Source of the DNA: Cocleimonas sp.
Lineage (GTDB): Bacteria > Pseudomonadota > Gammaproteobacteria > Thiotrichales > Thiotrichaceae
Length of the DNA: 43,167 nucleotides
Direction of reading: 5' to 3'
Assembly: GCA_021647365.1 (NCBI GenBank)
Contig: JAKIUW010000028.1
Coordinates: 1 to 43,167 of the forward strand
Below the pieces are notes generated by a model, which did not search any database, was not told the DNA's origin, and saw only the letters and a list, made by a program, of their open reading frames with translations. Position numbers and translations under genes: made by a program. This document shows, in pieces, positions 1 through 8,489 of the stretch (positions are counted from its first letter, which is position 1; each line of letters opens with the position of its first letter).

Positions 1-125
1 AATTATAGAGACTAAAAATGATTCATATCGGTTTAAACAAAGCCAACAAAAGGCGCTAAAATAACAACCCAAGGGTGGGTCAATATTCGATGCCTATGTG
101 GGTCAATTTTGGATGCTCATTGACA
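1..125 (+). mobile_element. IS21-family element, right end (partial)
   Basis: The window opens inside an insertion sequence. It shows the last codons of an istB-like gene and then two copies of a terminal sub-repeat, TGGGTCAATATTCGATGCC at 76-94 and TGGGTCAATTTTGGATGC at 99-116. The element ends in TGACA at 121-125. Multiple short terminal repeats and TG...CA ends are typical of the IS21 family. The inverted terminus matches the left end of a second copy at 43043-43167, which identifies the boundary. The element is inserted into the DUF255 gene that runs leftward from 1022. Confidence 0.85.
2..64 (+). CDS. istB: IstB-like ATP-binding transposition helper, C-terminal tail (partial)
   Basis: An open frame enters from outside the window and ends at TAA (62-64). 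The 20 visible residues include NDSYRFKQSQQ and resemble the basic C-terminal tail of IS21-family IstB proteins, the AAA+ ATPase that works with the IstA transposase. The assignment depends mainly on position: it lies just inside an IS21-type right terminus, where istB always ends. The bulk of the gene is outside the window, so no catalytic motif can be checked. Confidence 0.6.
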   Translation: MIETKNDSYRFKQSQQKALK

Positions 126-1022
126 ATCAGCCGCATCAAAATATAAAAGAGGCATCATGGCATTGGTGTAGAGCATTTTTTCAAAATGTGGGATTTCCCA
201 ATCAGGATCTGTGGTGTAGCGATAAAACCCACCTGCAAGCTCATCATGCAATCCTTTCTGTGCCATTTTATCTAAAGTGAGTTTGATAAATTCATCAGCT
301 TCTTTGTTCTTTGTGGTTTTATTTAGCTTTAGCAGCGCCCACATTTTAGGTATTTGAGGGAATTTACGTTGCTGTCCAAAGCCGCCTTGTAGCGTGTCGG
401 CATATTGCATTGCCATTTCTACATAGCCGTTTGATAGCTCTTTTATGGTTTTTTGCTTTACCGTGCGCTCTTGTTTCTCAAGCATCGTTACCAACGTTTC
501 ACTCATGTCTTTCGCTTGCTTTGATAGCTTTTCTTGCTCTGTTTTCCATTTACTATCAAGCTGATCAAGCACACTAGAGAAATGCTCGCGCGGCATATAA
601 GTCGCGCCCACTAAGGGGTAACCATCAGGTGTGATGAAAACATTCAGTGGCCAACCTGCTGTGCCATTAGTAACTTGTACAAATTCAATCAAGCGCTTAT
701 CCAATACAGGATTTAATTCACGATCAACTTTCACTGATATATAGTTTTTATTAAGCTTTTTAGCGATGCCTTTATCTGCATAGCTTTCACGCTGCATCAC
801 ATGACACCAGTGACAAGCAAAGTAGCCGATGGAAACAAATATCAGTTTATTTTCTTTTTTCGCTTTATCCAGCGCGGGCTTGCCCCATTCCATCCAGTCA
901 ACAGGATCATTCCCATGCATCGCTAAATAGGGTGAGTGATGATTAGTTAGCTCATTAGCTGAGAGCGATATGGAAAAAATACTCGCTAAAGCGAGGGGAA
1001 TAGCTAATAAAAGTTGCTTCAT
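117..1022 (-). pseudogene. DUF255/YyaL-type thioredoxin-domain protein, truncated by IS21
   Basis: The first part of a DUF255 (YyaL/SPATA20-like) protein. Residues 1-22 are a signal peptide. A thioredoxin-like domain follows, with the family's CHWC motif at residues 70-73 and the surrounding DPVDWMEW and MQRESY features. The (alpha/alpha) toroid domain has just begun (GGFYRYTTDPDWEIPHFEKM). Family members are usually about 600-700 residues; this one stops near 300. The last native codon is GAT at 126-128; the final Cys, Gln and TGA stop come from the IS end. The start ATG has a good upstream AAGGATG. The N-terminal piece could still be made and exported, but the enzyme is very likely non-functional. 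Confidence 0.85.
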
Positions 1023-1119
1023 TTTTCATCCTTGAAGTTATTGAAGTGGTGAATATTATTATTCTAACTGATTACTACGTTTAAAGATGAATCCCAGTTG
1101 CGATTATATCCTTATCCAG

Positions 1120-1193
1120 AAGCACACCCCCACTTTTACATGATAGTTTTATGATTATTGCAAAACATCATGTAAAAATGGGGGGGTGTGCTT
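1120..1193. repeat. G/C-run palindromic repeat, paired copy 1
   Basis: Two inverted units form a potential long hairpin. The left arm is AAGCACAC-run-ACTTTTACATGAT and the right arm is CATCATGTAAAAATG-run-TGTGCTT, with about 20 nt between them. The left arm has a run of five C and the right arm seven G, and the right arm has AATG where the consensus is AGTG, so the arms have diverged. This is the only copy lying purely upstream of genes: it sits between the divergent DUF255 fragment and aroC, and its end abuts the presumed aroC promoter. Confidence 0.9.
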
Positions 1194-1219
1194 TCAGCAT
1201 TCCTTAAATTAGGTATACT
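1191..1219 (+). promoter_or_regulatory. Putative aroC promoter, possibly leaderless
   Basis: TATACT at 1214-1219 fits a sigma-70 -10 box and lies only 6 nt before the aroC ATG (1226). Transcription would start at or next to the start codon. No Shine-Dalgarno sequence is visible (CTCTCCCC precedes the ATG). A -35 match is weak (CTTTCA at 1191-1196, 17 nt spacing) and overlaps the end of the palindromic repeat. Confidence 0.4.
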
Positions 1220-1225
1220 CTCCCC

Positions 1226-2311
1226 ATGTCAGGAAATACTTACGGAAAACTATTCACTGTGACTTCTTTCGGAGAAAGTCACGGCCCCGCAATTGGTTGT
1301 ATTGTCGATGGATGCCCTCCTGGAATGGAGCTTTCAGCAAGCGATATTCAAGGTGATCTTGATCGTCGTAAACCGGGAACAAGCCGCCACACCACACAAC
1401 GCCGCGAGAAAGATGAAGTGCAGATACTCTCCGGCGTGTTTGAAGGTAAAACCACAGGCACACCGATTGCGATGATTATCCACAATACAGATCAGCGCTC
1501 AAAAGACTATTCTGACATTATGGATCGCTTTCGCCCTGGTCATGCGGATTACACTTATTATAAAAAATACGGCTTTCGTGATTATCGCGGTGGCGGTCGT
1601 TCGTCTGCGCGCGAAACGGCGATGCGTGTTGCTGCAGGTGGCGTTGCTAAAAAATATTTGAAAGAGCGATATGGCATCGAAGTTAAAGGTTATCTCTCTC
1701 AACTTGGACCAATAAAAGCAGAAACCGTTGATTGGGCAGAAATTGCCAACAACCCATTCTTTTGCCCTGATGCCAGCAAGGTATCAGAGATGGAAGATTA
1801 TATGGATGCGCTACGCAAAGAAGGCGAATCCGTTGGCGCTAAAATCACCACCATCGCCACAGGCGTTCCTCCAGGATTAGGCGAGCCTATATTTGATCGT
1901 TTAGATGCGGACATTGCGCATTCGATGATGAGTATCAATGCTGCAAAAGGTGTAGAGATTGGCGCAGGCTTTGAAGCTGTCACCCAAAAAGGTACGGTAC
2001 ACCGTGATGAAATTACAATAGATGGTTTTCTTGGGAATAATGCAGGTGGCGTTTTAGGCGGAATATCTTCAGGACAAGAAATTATTGTTCATACCGCATT
2101 TAAAGCGACATCAAGTTTAAGATTGCCCGGAAAGACGATCAACCTAAAAGGTGAAGCCGTTGAGATAATAACAAAAGGACGACATGACCCTTGCGTAGGG
2201 ATTCGTGCAACGCCGATCTGTGAAGCGCAATTAGCAATGACTTTAATGGATCATATGCTACGCCATCGCGCGCAGAATATGGATGTTAAGACGGATTTGA
2301 AAGATATTTAA
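1226..2311 (+). CDS. aroC: Chorismate synthase
   Basis: Converts 5-enolpyruvylshikimate-3-phosphate to chorismate, the last common step of aromatic amino acid, folate and quinone synthesis; it needs reduced FMN. The 361-residue length is normal. Family signatures are present: FGESHG near residues 15-20, RRKPGTSR with TTQRREKD, RPGHADYTY, and the long block RDYRGGGRSSARETAMRVAAG near 117-137. The ATG at 1226 gives the standard N-terminus (SGNTYGKLFTVTSFGESHG), but no ribosome binding site precedes it. The gene stands alone, followed by a single repeat unit and the convergent cpoB. Confidence 0.98.
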   Translation: MSGNTYGKLFTVTSFGESHGPAIGCIVDGCPPGMELSASDIQGDLDRRKPGTSRHTTQRREKDEVQILSGVFEGKTTGTPIAMIIHNTDQRSKDYSDIMDRFRPGHADYTYYKKYGFRDYRGGGRSSARETAMRVAAGGVAKKYLKERYGIEVKGYLSQLGPIKAETVDWAEIANNPFFCPDASKVSEMEDYMDALRKEGESVGAKITTIATGVPPGLGEPIFDRLDADIAHSMMSINAAKGVEIGAGFEAVTQKGTVHRDEITIDGFLGNNAGGVLGGISSGQEIIVHTAFKATSSLRLPGKTINLKGEAVEIITKGRHDPCVGIRATPICEAQLAMTLMDHMLRHRAQNMDVKTDLKDI

Positions 2312-2325
2312 TGCTGCTGTAAAAA

Positions 2326-2352
2326 CATCATGTAAAAGTAGGGGGGTGTGCA
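2326..2352 (+). repeat. Palindromic-repeat single unit, copy 2
   Basis: One G-arm: CATCATGTAAAAGTA, six G, then TGTGC. The G before the run is replaced by A, a change also seen in the copy at 33737-33804. No inverted partner is within 60 nt. It lies between the convergent ends of aroC (14 nt downstream of its stop) and cpoB. Confidence 0.88.
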
Positions 2353-2367
2353 TTCTTTAAAAAAGAA

Positions 2368-3219
2368 TCAATGCCCAGCCGCTTTAATCTTAGCCAAACG
2401 TCTATTAGCCAGATTTACCGCGTTTTTATTTTCTGGAAAGTATTTGATCACATCTTCAAATGTTCTTTTGGCATAAGCCCAATTCTTTAAAGCATAAAAA
2501 CTGTAGCCTAGCTTGATCGCGGCATCAGGTGCTTTGTCGCTATATTTGTATTTCTGTAGTACTTTAATAAATTCTTCCACGGCACCTTTATAGTTATTAT
2601 GTGAATACATAATTTCACCAATCCAATATTGGGCATTAGCGGCAAGCGGACTTTCTGGCTGCATTTGAATATATTCTTGAAAGGCTTTTGTCGCGGCTGT
2701 GGGTGATGTTTTCATAAGCGAAAAAGCGGACTTATAAGTCTCGCTTTCATAGCTATTTGGCATTCTGATTTTTTTATTTTTATTAGGTGTTGCTGTAGAA
2801 GCTTCTGTAGAGGTTTTTTTAGGCACTTCTTTTGTCTCTTCTATTTCTTTTGTTGCTGGTGCTTTTTCAGTATTTGTTTCACTGGTCGCTTTTTCAGATT
2901 CTTTCTTTTCAGGTTCAGAAGGCTCATCCTTTGACTCTACTTCTGCTGATTTCGCTTTCTTATCTTCTGAAGAATCACTCGCATTGCTTATTTCATCAAT
3001 ACGTTCGTCTATATTGATAAAGCCTTCTTTCTGCCTTTTTTTCAGCTCTTTAAGCTGATGTCTCAGCACTTCATTCTCGCCATTCAGCTCACGTGCTTTC
3101 GTTTCCAGAGTTTCTAAACGCTCAAAAACATTGACCATCGTTTCAGGGCTTACATCCGCATAAACAGAACTTAGTGATAAAAATAAGCTGAGGATTATTC
3201 CTTTATGTAATATTTTCAT
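2368..3219 (-). CDS. cpoB: Cell division coordinator CpoB / YbgF (Tol-Pal accessory TPR protein)
   Basis: Periplasmic protein that binds TolA and, in E. coli, couples peptidoglycan synthesis to outer-membrane constriction. The frame is open further upstream, but the ATG at 3219 is preferred: GGGGAAATA precedes it and the product then begins with a clean signal peptide (MKILHKGIILSLFLSLSSVYA). Next come an N-terminal coiled coil (residues about 25-75), a low-complexity Glu/Ser/Lys/Thr linker (about 80-155) longer than in E. coli, and C-terminal TPR repeats containing YWIGEIMYSHNNYKGAVEEF and YAKRTFEDVIKYFP. It is the last gene of the ybgC-tol-pal operon, 69 nt after pal. Confidence 0.93.
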   Translation of the reverse strand: MKILHKGIILSLFLSLSSVYADVSPETMVNVFERLETLETKARELNGENEVLRHQLKELKKRQKEGFINIDERIDEISNASDSSEDKKAKSAEVESKDEPSEPEKKESEKATSETNTEKAPATKEIEETKEVPKKTSTEASTATPNKNKKIRMPNSYESETYKSAFSLMKTSPTAATKAFQEYIQMQPESPLAANAQYWIGEIMYSHNNYKGAVEEFIKVLQKYKYSDKAPDAAIKLGYSFYALKNWAYAKRTFEDVIKYFPENKNAVNLANRRLAKIKAAGH

Positions 3220-3288
3220 TATTTCCCCTTTGAGCAAAAAGCCAGCAAGTAAAATCACCTGCTGGCAATTGCTTAATAATACAGCAAT

Positions 3289-3939
3289 TTAATAATTGTC
3301 GTATTTAATTTCAACACGACGATTTTTCTGCCATGATTTCTTATTATGCCCTTGTACAACAGGGATTTCTTCACCATAACCAATGGTTCTTATTTGTTGG
3401 CTTCTCGCACCTTGTGTACCCATGATACGTCTCACAGATACTGCACGCTGTTCAGATAGTGCCACATTGTATTCGCGTGAACCGCGCTCATCAGCATGAC
3501 CTTCAAGACGCATTTTCAGTTGCGGGAATTTTGCCGCCAATTTTGCATGTGTATTGATCAAAACCATGTATTCAGGGCGTATTGAAGATTGGTTGTAATC
3601 AAAGTATATAACACGCTGAGATAATAAGTTATTAGGGTCTTTTAAGCCTGCCAAGGTTAAATCGCTACCGTCACTAACATTACTGTTTGCATTGTTGCTG
3701 GGTAGGTAGTTTCCTTTAGTGCTGTTGCTGGTCACATTCGAAGCCCCCCCTTTACCAACTGTGCCATTTTTTGATCCAGCATTAACGGTAGTTTTACCTC
3801 CGTCTTTTGACGATGCATTAACACCGGGCTCATTTTGTGTCTGGCTGCAAGCGCCAAGCGCTAATGTACTTAAAATTATCGGTAAAATGATTCGTTTTGT
3901 TTTTACAGTTTTCATTGTCATTCTCATTGCTGTTTTCAT
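3289..3939 (-). CDS. pal: Peptidoglycan-associated lipoprotein Pal
   Basis: Outer-membrane lipoprotein that binds peptidoglycan non-covalently and docks with TolB. The lipobox LALGAC puts the lipidated Cys at residue 31, followed by Ser, which does not signal inner-membrane retention. A Ser/Asn/Gly-rich spacer runs to about residue 95. The OmpA-like domain follows with VIYFDYNQSSIRPEY, LEGHADERGSREYN and NRRVEI, which include the diaminopimelate-binding region. 216 residues is longer than E. coli Pal (173) because of the spacer and N-terminal extension. GGAAG lies 7 nt before the chosen ATG. It follows tolB by 11 nt. Confidence 0.96.
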   Translation of the reverse strand: MKTAMRMTMKTVKTKRIILPIILSTLALGACSQTQNEPGVNASSKDGGKTTVNAGSKNGTVGKGGASNVTSNSTKGNYLPSNNANSNVSDGSDLTLAGLKDPNNLLSQRVIYFDYNQSSIRPEYMVLINTHAKLAAKFPQLKMRLEGHADERGSREYNVALSEQRAVSVRRIMGTQGARSQQIRTIGYGEEIPVVQGHNKKSWQKNRRVEIKYDNY

Positions 3940-3950
3940 TATAAACTTCC

Positions 3951-5240
3951 TTATCTATGTAAGTAGGGTGACCATGCTGGATAACGTATATCCCCTAGCG
4001 CTGATCTCAAAAATTGTTTCGATTTTCCGTTATCACTAACGACCGCTAATGTATTTTGTCCACCTCTTAGTGTGGTGTAGGCGACCATAGTTCCATTGGG
4101 TGCTAACGTGGGTGTCTCATCCATACGTCCATTTGACAACATATCTCTACCTGAGCCACCTCCAAGTGACTTTATCGCAACATGGAATGCACCACGATTG
4201 CCGGTGATAAATGTCATTTTTTTATTCGCAACATCTGCAGCACTGTTATATTTACCACCAAACGTTAAGCGTTGGGCAGACCCTCCGCTACCACTTACGC
4301 GATATAGCTGGGGTTTTCCGCCGCGGTTAGAGGTGAAAATAATTGAGTTTGTACCATTCCAGGTAGGCTCTGTATCAATCGCGCTTGAATTAGTGATTCG
4401 TTTTAACGCGCCACTACGCACATTAATCGTATAAATCTCAGGATTACCATCAAATGATAGGCTCACCGCTAATTTGCTTCCATCAGGCGACCATGATGGT
4501 GCGTTGTTACTACCTTTTCGCCCAGAAATTAAACGTTTAGCACCTGAAAAAATATTCTGTATATAAATACCTGACCTATTTAGCTCAAATGAGGTATATG
4601 CCAACTCAGTCCCATTAGGTGACCATGTAGGCGATGTAATTGGCTCACGAGAAGACATGATTTCTTGCTCGTTATGCCCATCAGCATCCGATACAAATAA
4701 TTTAAATAGTCGGTTGCTACTAGCATTATTGATTACCGTGACATAAGCCAAACGTGTATCAAATGCGCCTTTTTCTTGGGTGATTTTCTGGTAGATTTGA
4801 TCAGCCGCCTTGTGTGCAGGTCGACGAGAATTACTGTTAGCAGAAATTTGATAATTGGTTTTTGCATTATCAGATGTGCTGGTAAGCTCAATTGATAAAC
4901 CACCGTTACCATCGTCTTTACCGCGCACAATATAGTCGGCAATGCCTTGATAAGCACTTGCATTCAGTGTGCCACCAAAGGGTGCAAGATTGGGGATCTT
5001 TGCACGATCAACAATAGTAAAGCGCCCACTACGTTTTAAGTCAGCTTCGATAATACCGTTATGTCCGCCAGGAATTGTCGCAGCAATATTTGCAATGTAG
5101 ATGGGAATACCATCATTTGCTGATTTAGAAATGCTTAATTGTAGCTCCGCATGTAACGAAGATGAAAATAAGAATATAAATAATAATGAAATACTTTTTA
5201 TATTATTTCTAATCACAGTCATATTTGTTGTAAAAATCAT
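3951..5240 (-). CDS. tolB: Tol-Pal system beta-propeller protein TolB
   Basis: Periplasmic partner of Pal and TolA. After a signal peptide ending near LHA (residue 31) comes the N-terminal alpha/beta domain. The six-bladed propeller shows the repeated TolB signatures SPTWSPNGTELAYTSF, APSWSPDGSKLAVSLS, EPTWNGTNSIIFTSNRGG, TPTLAPNGTMVAYTT and YPAWSPYL. 429 residues matches E. coli TolB (430). AAGAG precedes the ATG at 5240; an in-frame ATG six codons later is possible but lacks a site. It is separated from tolA by 111 nt, the longest gap in the operon, in which I see no clear terminator. Confidence 0.96.
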   Translation of the reverse strand: MIFTTNMTVIRNNIKSISLLFIFLFSSSLHAELQLSISKSANDGIPIYIANIAATIPGGHNGIIEADLKRSGRFTIVDRAKIPNLAPFGGTLNASAYQGIADYIVRGKDDGNGGLSIELTSTSDNAKTNYQISANSNSRRPAHKAADQIYQKITQEKGAFDTRLAYVTVINNASSNRLFKLFVSDADGHNEQEIMSSREPITSPTWSPNGTELAYTSFELNRSGIYIQNIFSGAKRLISGRKGSNNAPSWSPDGSKLAVSLSFDGNPEIYTINVRSGALKRITNSSAIDTEPTWNGTNSIIFTSNRGGKPQLYRVSGSGGSAQRLTFGGKYNSAADVANKKMTFITGNRGAFHVAIKSLGGGSGRDMLSNGRMDETPTLAPNGTMVAYTTLRGGQNTLAVVSDNGKSKQFLRSALGDIRYPAWSPYLHR

Positions 5241-5351
5241 ACACTCTTAGTCCCTTATAATCAGAAAAGTTCGATATTATTTAATATTTATTTATATTTT
5301 GTGGTAGAAATCGTCACTTTTATGTGTATTTCCACCGTGCTAAAGGCTCAC

Positions 5352-6773
5352 TTAATTAGATTTCAGCATCATTGTAAATGTACGATCACTGTTTTTGAAG
5401 CGGTACTTAGCCTCTGTACGAGGCAAAGGTTCTGCGCTTGTGAATGCCTTTTTAACTGATGCACAAAAAGCAGGAGAACCATTGCAGCTTAAGACTTTTA
5501 CTCCTCCAGTAATATAACCACTATTTGAAACTGTTATTCTAACTTTGGCTACACTTCCTGATGAGCTTGCTGCTTGATTCCAATGCCGTCTCACATGTCG
5601 TTCAACCTTGCTGCCCCATGAGTTTAGTGCGCCATTTCGCGCCTTATCTGATGATGCTTTATTGGCCGCAGAGGCCGTTGCCGCTTTCTTTCTGGCTTCG
5701 GCTGTTGCCGTCGCTGCATCAGCTTTTTCCTTTTCTTGTGCTTCTTCCCATTTGCGGCGACTTTCATCTCGTATTTTTTTATCTGCTAATTTTTTAGCCA
5801 TTTCTTTTTTAGCTTTTGCAGCTTTGATAGCAGCGGCTTTCTCTGCTTCTTCTTTTTCCTCTTCTTCGGCCTTTGCTTTAGCGGCACGCTCGGCTCTTTC
5901 TACTTTTTCTTTCGCTGTTTTTTCAGCGGCTCTTTTTTCTGCCCTTCTTTCAGCACGCTCTTTGGCTTTTTTCTCTTCCTCTTCTTTTTCAGCCTTTTCC
6001 TCGGCGGCTTCTTTTGCAGCTTTACGCTTGGCTTCTTTCTTTGCTTTCTTTTTTTCTTCGATCTTTTCTTTTCTACGTTCTTCTTTACGAGCTTCAGCAC
6101 GTTCTTTTCTACGTTTTTCCGCTTTCTCTTCTGCTTGCTTTTCTTCGGCTTCTTGCTGTGCTTTTTCCTCAGCTATTTTCTTTGCTGCCTTCTTTTCTAG
6201 TCGTTTTTTTTCAGCTTTGGCTTCTGACTCTTTTTCAGTCGCTTTTTCTTTATCACGTTGTTGCTTTTGTCGTGCTTCGAGCTCTTCTTCTTTTTGTTTT
6301 TCTACTTTCTTTTCTTCGGCTGCTTTTTGTTCTGCTTTCTTTGCATCAGCTAATTTCTGTTTTTCAATTTTCTTTTGCTCAGCCAATTTTTCTGCCTTCT
6401 TCTTAGCCAGCTTCTGCTCTTTGAGTTTTTTATCAACTTTACGTTTTTCTTTGAGTGCTTTTTCCGTAGTAGCTTTACTTGCTAATGCCGCTAGTTTGTT
6501 TTTTTCGAGTTGTTCCGCTTTCTTGGCACTATCGTCGGGCTTTTCCGTGGGCGGTTCTTCAACGAACTCTTCTTTTGGCTCTGCCTCAGCAGGGCTACTG
6601 GGCATTTCCAGTGCATTTGCATCGGGTAACACAATAGAAACGGGTATCCCTGCTTCAATTTCTTGAGGCTTTTCAGCCCAATCAAAACTTAAAATAAACA
6701 GGGCGGCGATGAGCAAGTGAAATATCACTGCTCCAATAAAGGCTCCTGGATGTTTTGATAGAAGTTTAATCAT
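5352..6773 (-). CDS. tolA: Cell envelope integrity protein TolA
   Basis: Inner-membrane protein that spans the periplasm and links TolQR to TolB/Pal. Domain I is a single membrane helix at about residues 10-30. Domain II is a very long, nearly uninterrupted Ala/Lys/Glu/Arg helix (about 80-370). Domain III is the compact C-terminal domain (WGSKVERHVRRHW..., with SCNGSPAFCASV containing two Cys likely in a disulfide). 473 residues exceeds E. coli TolA (421); the extra length is in domain II. Its biased composition leaves a long open frame on the opposite strand, which I treat as an artefact. It starts 19 nt after tolR. Confidence 0.95.
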   Translation of the reverse strand: MIKLLSKHPGAFIGAVIFHLLIAALFILSFDWAEKPQEIEAGIPVSIVLPDANALEMPSSPAEAEPKEEFVEEPPTEKPDDSAKKAEQLEKNKLAALASKATTEKALKEKRKVDKKLKEQKLAKKKAEKLAEQKKIEKQKLADAKKAEQKAAEEKKVEKQKEEELEARQKQQRDKEKATEKESEAKAEKKRLEKKAAKKIAEEKAQQEAEEKQAEEKAEKRRKERAEARKEERRKEKIEEKKKAKKEAKRKAAKEAAEEKAEKEEEEKKAKERAERRAEKRAAEKTAKEKVERAERAAKAKAEEEEKEEAEKAAAIKAAKAKKEMAKKLADKKIRDESRRKWEEAQEKEKADAATATAEARKKAATASAANKASSDKARNGALNSWGSKVERHVRRHWNQAASSSGSVAKVRITVSNSGYITGGVKVLSCNGSPAFCASVKKAFTSAEPLPRTEAKYRFKNSDRTFTMMLKSN

Positions 6774-6792
6774 GACAAAGTTGTGTCTTTTG

Positions 6793-7224
6793 TTATTTAT
6801 CTTCTTTTAGGTCTGCAACTAAACCTATTTTTTTAGCACCTGCTTGCTGTGCTGCGACCATTACGCGCATAATTTGCTTATAGGCAATATTACTGTCTGC
6901 ACGAATATTCACGGCACGTAAGTTTTTATCGCCAAGCTGACCTTTCATGTGGCTGGTTAGTTCTGTTTCAGTAATTTCTTTGAAGGTGTCTGTACCATTT
7001 TCCAAAGTGATTACGCCTTTATCATCAAGAGAAATAGTCATTGGCAACTCTCCCTCACCTGATTCCATCGTGCTGGCATCAGCATCGGGCAAGTCAACTT
7101 GTACACCTGTTTGCATCATTGGCGCTGTCACCATAAAAATGATCAGCAGTACCAACATCACATCGATGTACGGCACGACATTCATTTCTGCCATCGCGCG
7201 TCTTTTTTTACAACGGCGCGACAT
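6793..7224 (-). CDS. tolR: Tol-Pal system proton-channel subunit TolR
   Basis: ExbD/TolR family protein that forms, with TolQ, the proton-driven motor energising TolA. A short basic cytoplasmic start (MSRRCKKRRAMAEMNVVPYID) leads into one membrane helix (about 18-38). The conserved protonatable Asp is residue 21, in PYIDVMLVLLIIFM. A periplasmic domain follows. 143 residues is the usual length. The ATG overlaps the tolQ stop by one base (TAATG), indicating translational coupling. Confidence 0.96.
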   Translation of the reverse strand: MSRRCKKRRAMAEMNVVPYIDVMLVLLIIFMVTAPMMQTGVQVDLPDADASTMESGEGELPMTISLDDKGVITLENGTDTFKEITETELTSHMKGQLGDKNLRAVNIRADSNIAYKQIMRVMVAAQQAGAKKIGLVADLKEDK

Positions 7225-7910
7225 TAGGAATCTCCATTTTTTAAAATGACTTGTCGTTCTAACAGAGTTGTAAATTCTTCACGGAAGTTTTCATAACGTA
7301 CTGAAATACGATCAACTCTATCGCTGAAACGGTTGTAAGCGATTACGGCAGGTATCGCCGCAAATAATCCAATTGCTGTGGCGATTAAAGCTTCTGCTAT
7401 GCCTGGTGCTACCACGGCAAGTGTGGCTTGCTTCATCGCGCTGAGTGATAAAAAGGAATTCATAATCCCCCAAACTGTGCCGAATAAACCAATGTAAGGG
7501 CTAGTTGAACCCACCGTTGCAAGGAACGTTAAGTTTTGTTCTAGCTTATCCAATTCACGTGTTTCAGCAACGCGCATGGCACGTGCGGCAGTATCTACGA
7601 TGGGGAGTGTTCTAGGTGTTTCGCCTTTGTTTAAGCGCGCATATTCATGATAACCGCCAAAAAATATCGCGGCCATACCTTCTCGGTCGGTGCGTTGTGA
7701 GAGATCATTATAGAGTTTGTTGAGTGAGATCCCACTCCAAAAACGGTCCTCAAAAATATCGAGCCTTCTGTATGCTTTATTAATCTGCCCAGATTTCATG
7801 AATATTAAGAACCATGAAGCTATTGAGGCTAATACCAAAATAGCCATGACGACTTTCACGATCAGGCTTGCATCTAATATTAATTGTAAAATGGTTTGGT
7901 CAAATGACAC
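7224..7910 (-). CDS. tolQ: Tol-Pal system proton-channel subunit TolQ
   Basis: MotA/TolQ/ExbB family protein with three membrane segments (about residues 15-37, 132-155 and 168-190). The conserved core LATVGSTSPYIGLFGTVWGIMNSF and PGIAEALIATAIGLFAAIPAVIAYN lines the ion path. Translation starts at GTG (7908-7910) with AAGGGG ideally placed upstream. It overlaps tolR and follows ybgC by 28 nt. 228 residues matches E. coli TolQ (230). Confidence 0.96.
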   Translation of the reverse strand: MSFDQTILQLILDASLIVKVVMAILVLASIASWFLIFMKSGQINKAYRRLDIFEDRFWSGISLNKLYNDLSQRTDREGMAAIFFGGYHEYARLNKGETPRTLPIVDTAARAMRVAETRELDKLEQNLTFLATVGSTSPYIGLFGTVWGIMNSFLSLSAMKQATLAVVAPGIAEALIATAIGLFAAIPAVIAYNRFSDRVDRISVRYENFREEFTTLLERQVILKNGDS

Positions 7911-7938
7911 GTTCTACCCCTTTTGTTATGGCGAGCTT

Positions 7939-8403
7939 TTAAGCGACACCTTCAATGGTTTCAATAATATGTTTGGGTAAGCGTTTTGGCTTGAATTTAT
8001 TGCTATCAACGCTTACTACAGTAACCACTCCTTTGGCTAAAGTGATGTAAGCATCGTCGGTTTTATCGCCTTCTTTGCTCACTCGCATCACTTTCTGTTC
8101 AAATTGAATGCTTGTGTTACCCCTGTTTATGATTTCAGCGGAGACAAAAAGTTCGTCATTAAATATGGCGGGGCGTAAATATTCGCAACTTACGGCTCTT
8201 ACCACAAAGATAAGTTGCTCATCACGAGCCAGTTCATCCAGCTCATAACCTAACTGGCGCAACCATTCCGTGCGGGCGCGTTCAAAGAAGTTGATGTAGT
8301 TTGAATGGTAAACAACCCCGCCTGCATCGGTGTCTTCATAGTAAACGCGGATGGGGAGGATAAAGGTTCGGTGTGTTTGTTCGTTTGTATTCTGCTCAAT
8401 CAT
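7939..8403 (-). CDS. ybgC: Tol-Pal associated acyl-CoA thioesterase YbgC
   Basis: Hot-dog fold thioesterase of the 4-hydroxybenzoyl-CoA thioesterase family, first gene of the tol-pal operon as in most gammaproteobacteria. It acts on acyl-CoA and has been tied to phospholipid metabolism. The signature YYEDTDAGGVVYHSNYINFFERARTEWLR (residues 21-49, broken here as EDTDAGG plus FFERARTEW) includes the catalytic Asp. 154 residues is slightly longer than E. coli (134), mostly at the ends. A single palindromic unit lies about 40 nt upstream of its start, so transcription from the M50 gene may be blocked or read through there. Confidence 0.94.
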   Translation of the reverse strand: MIEQNTNEQTHRTFILPIRVYYEDTDAGGVVYHSNYINFFERARTEWLRQLGYELDELARDEQLIFVVRAVSCEYLRPAIFNDELFVSAEIINRGNTSIQFEQKVMRVSKEGDKTDDAYITLAKGVVTVVSVDSNKFKPKRLPKHIIETIEGVA

Positions 8404-8443
8404 TGAGCAATCGTATCACATTCTTTATTAATAGATTTGTAAC

Positions 8444-8472
8444 TATCATGTAAAAGTGGGGGGGTGTGCTTT
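8444..8472 (+). repeat. Palindromic-repeat single unit, copy 3
   Basis: One G-arm: TATCATGTAAAAGTG continuing into a seven-G run and TGTGCTTTT. It lies 18 nt beyond the stop of the M50 protease gene and 40 nt before the ybgC start; both genes are on the minus strand. No inverted partner is visible. Confidence 0.88.
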
Positions 8473-8489
8473 TAAATAATATTACTCAC

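Noticed and set aside
5608..6666. A 352-codon open frame opposite tolA
   Set aside because: It is the complement of the Ala/Lys/Glu-rich TolA helix; the predicted product is a meaningless Ser/Phe/Ala repeat and there is no start signal. tolA is unmistakable.
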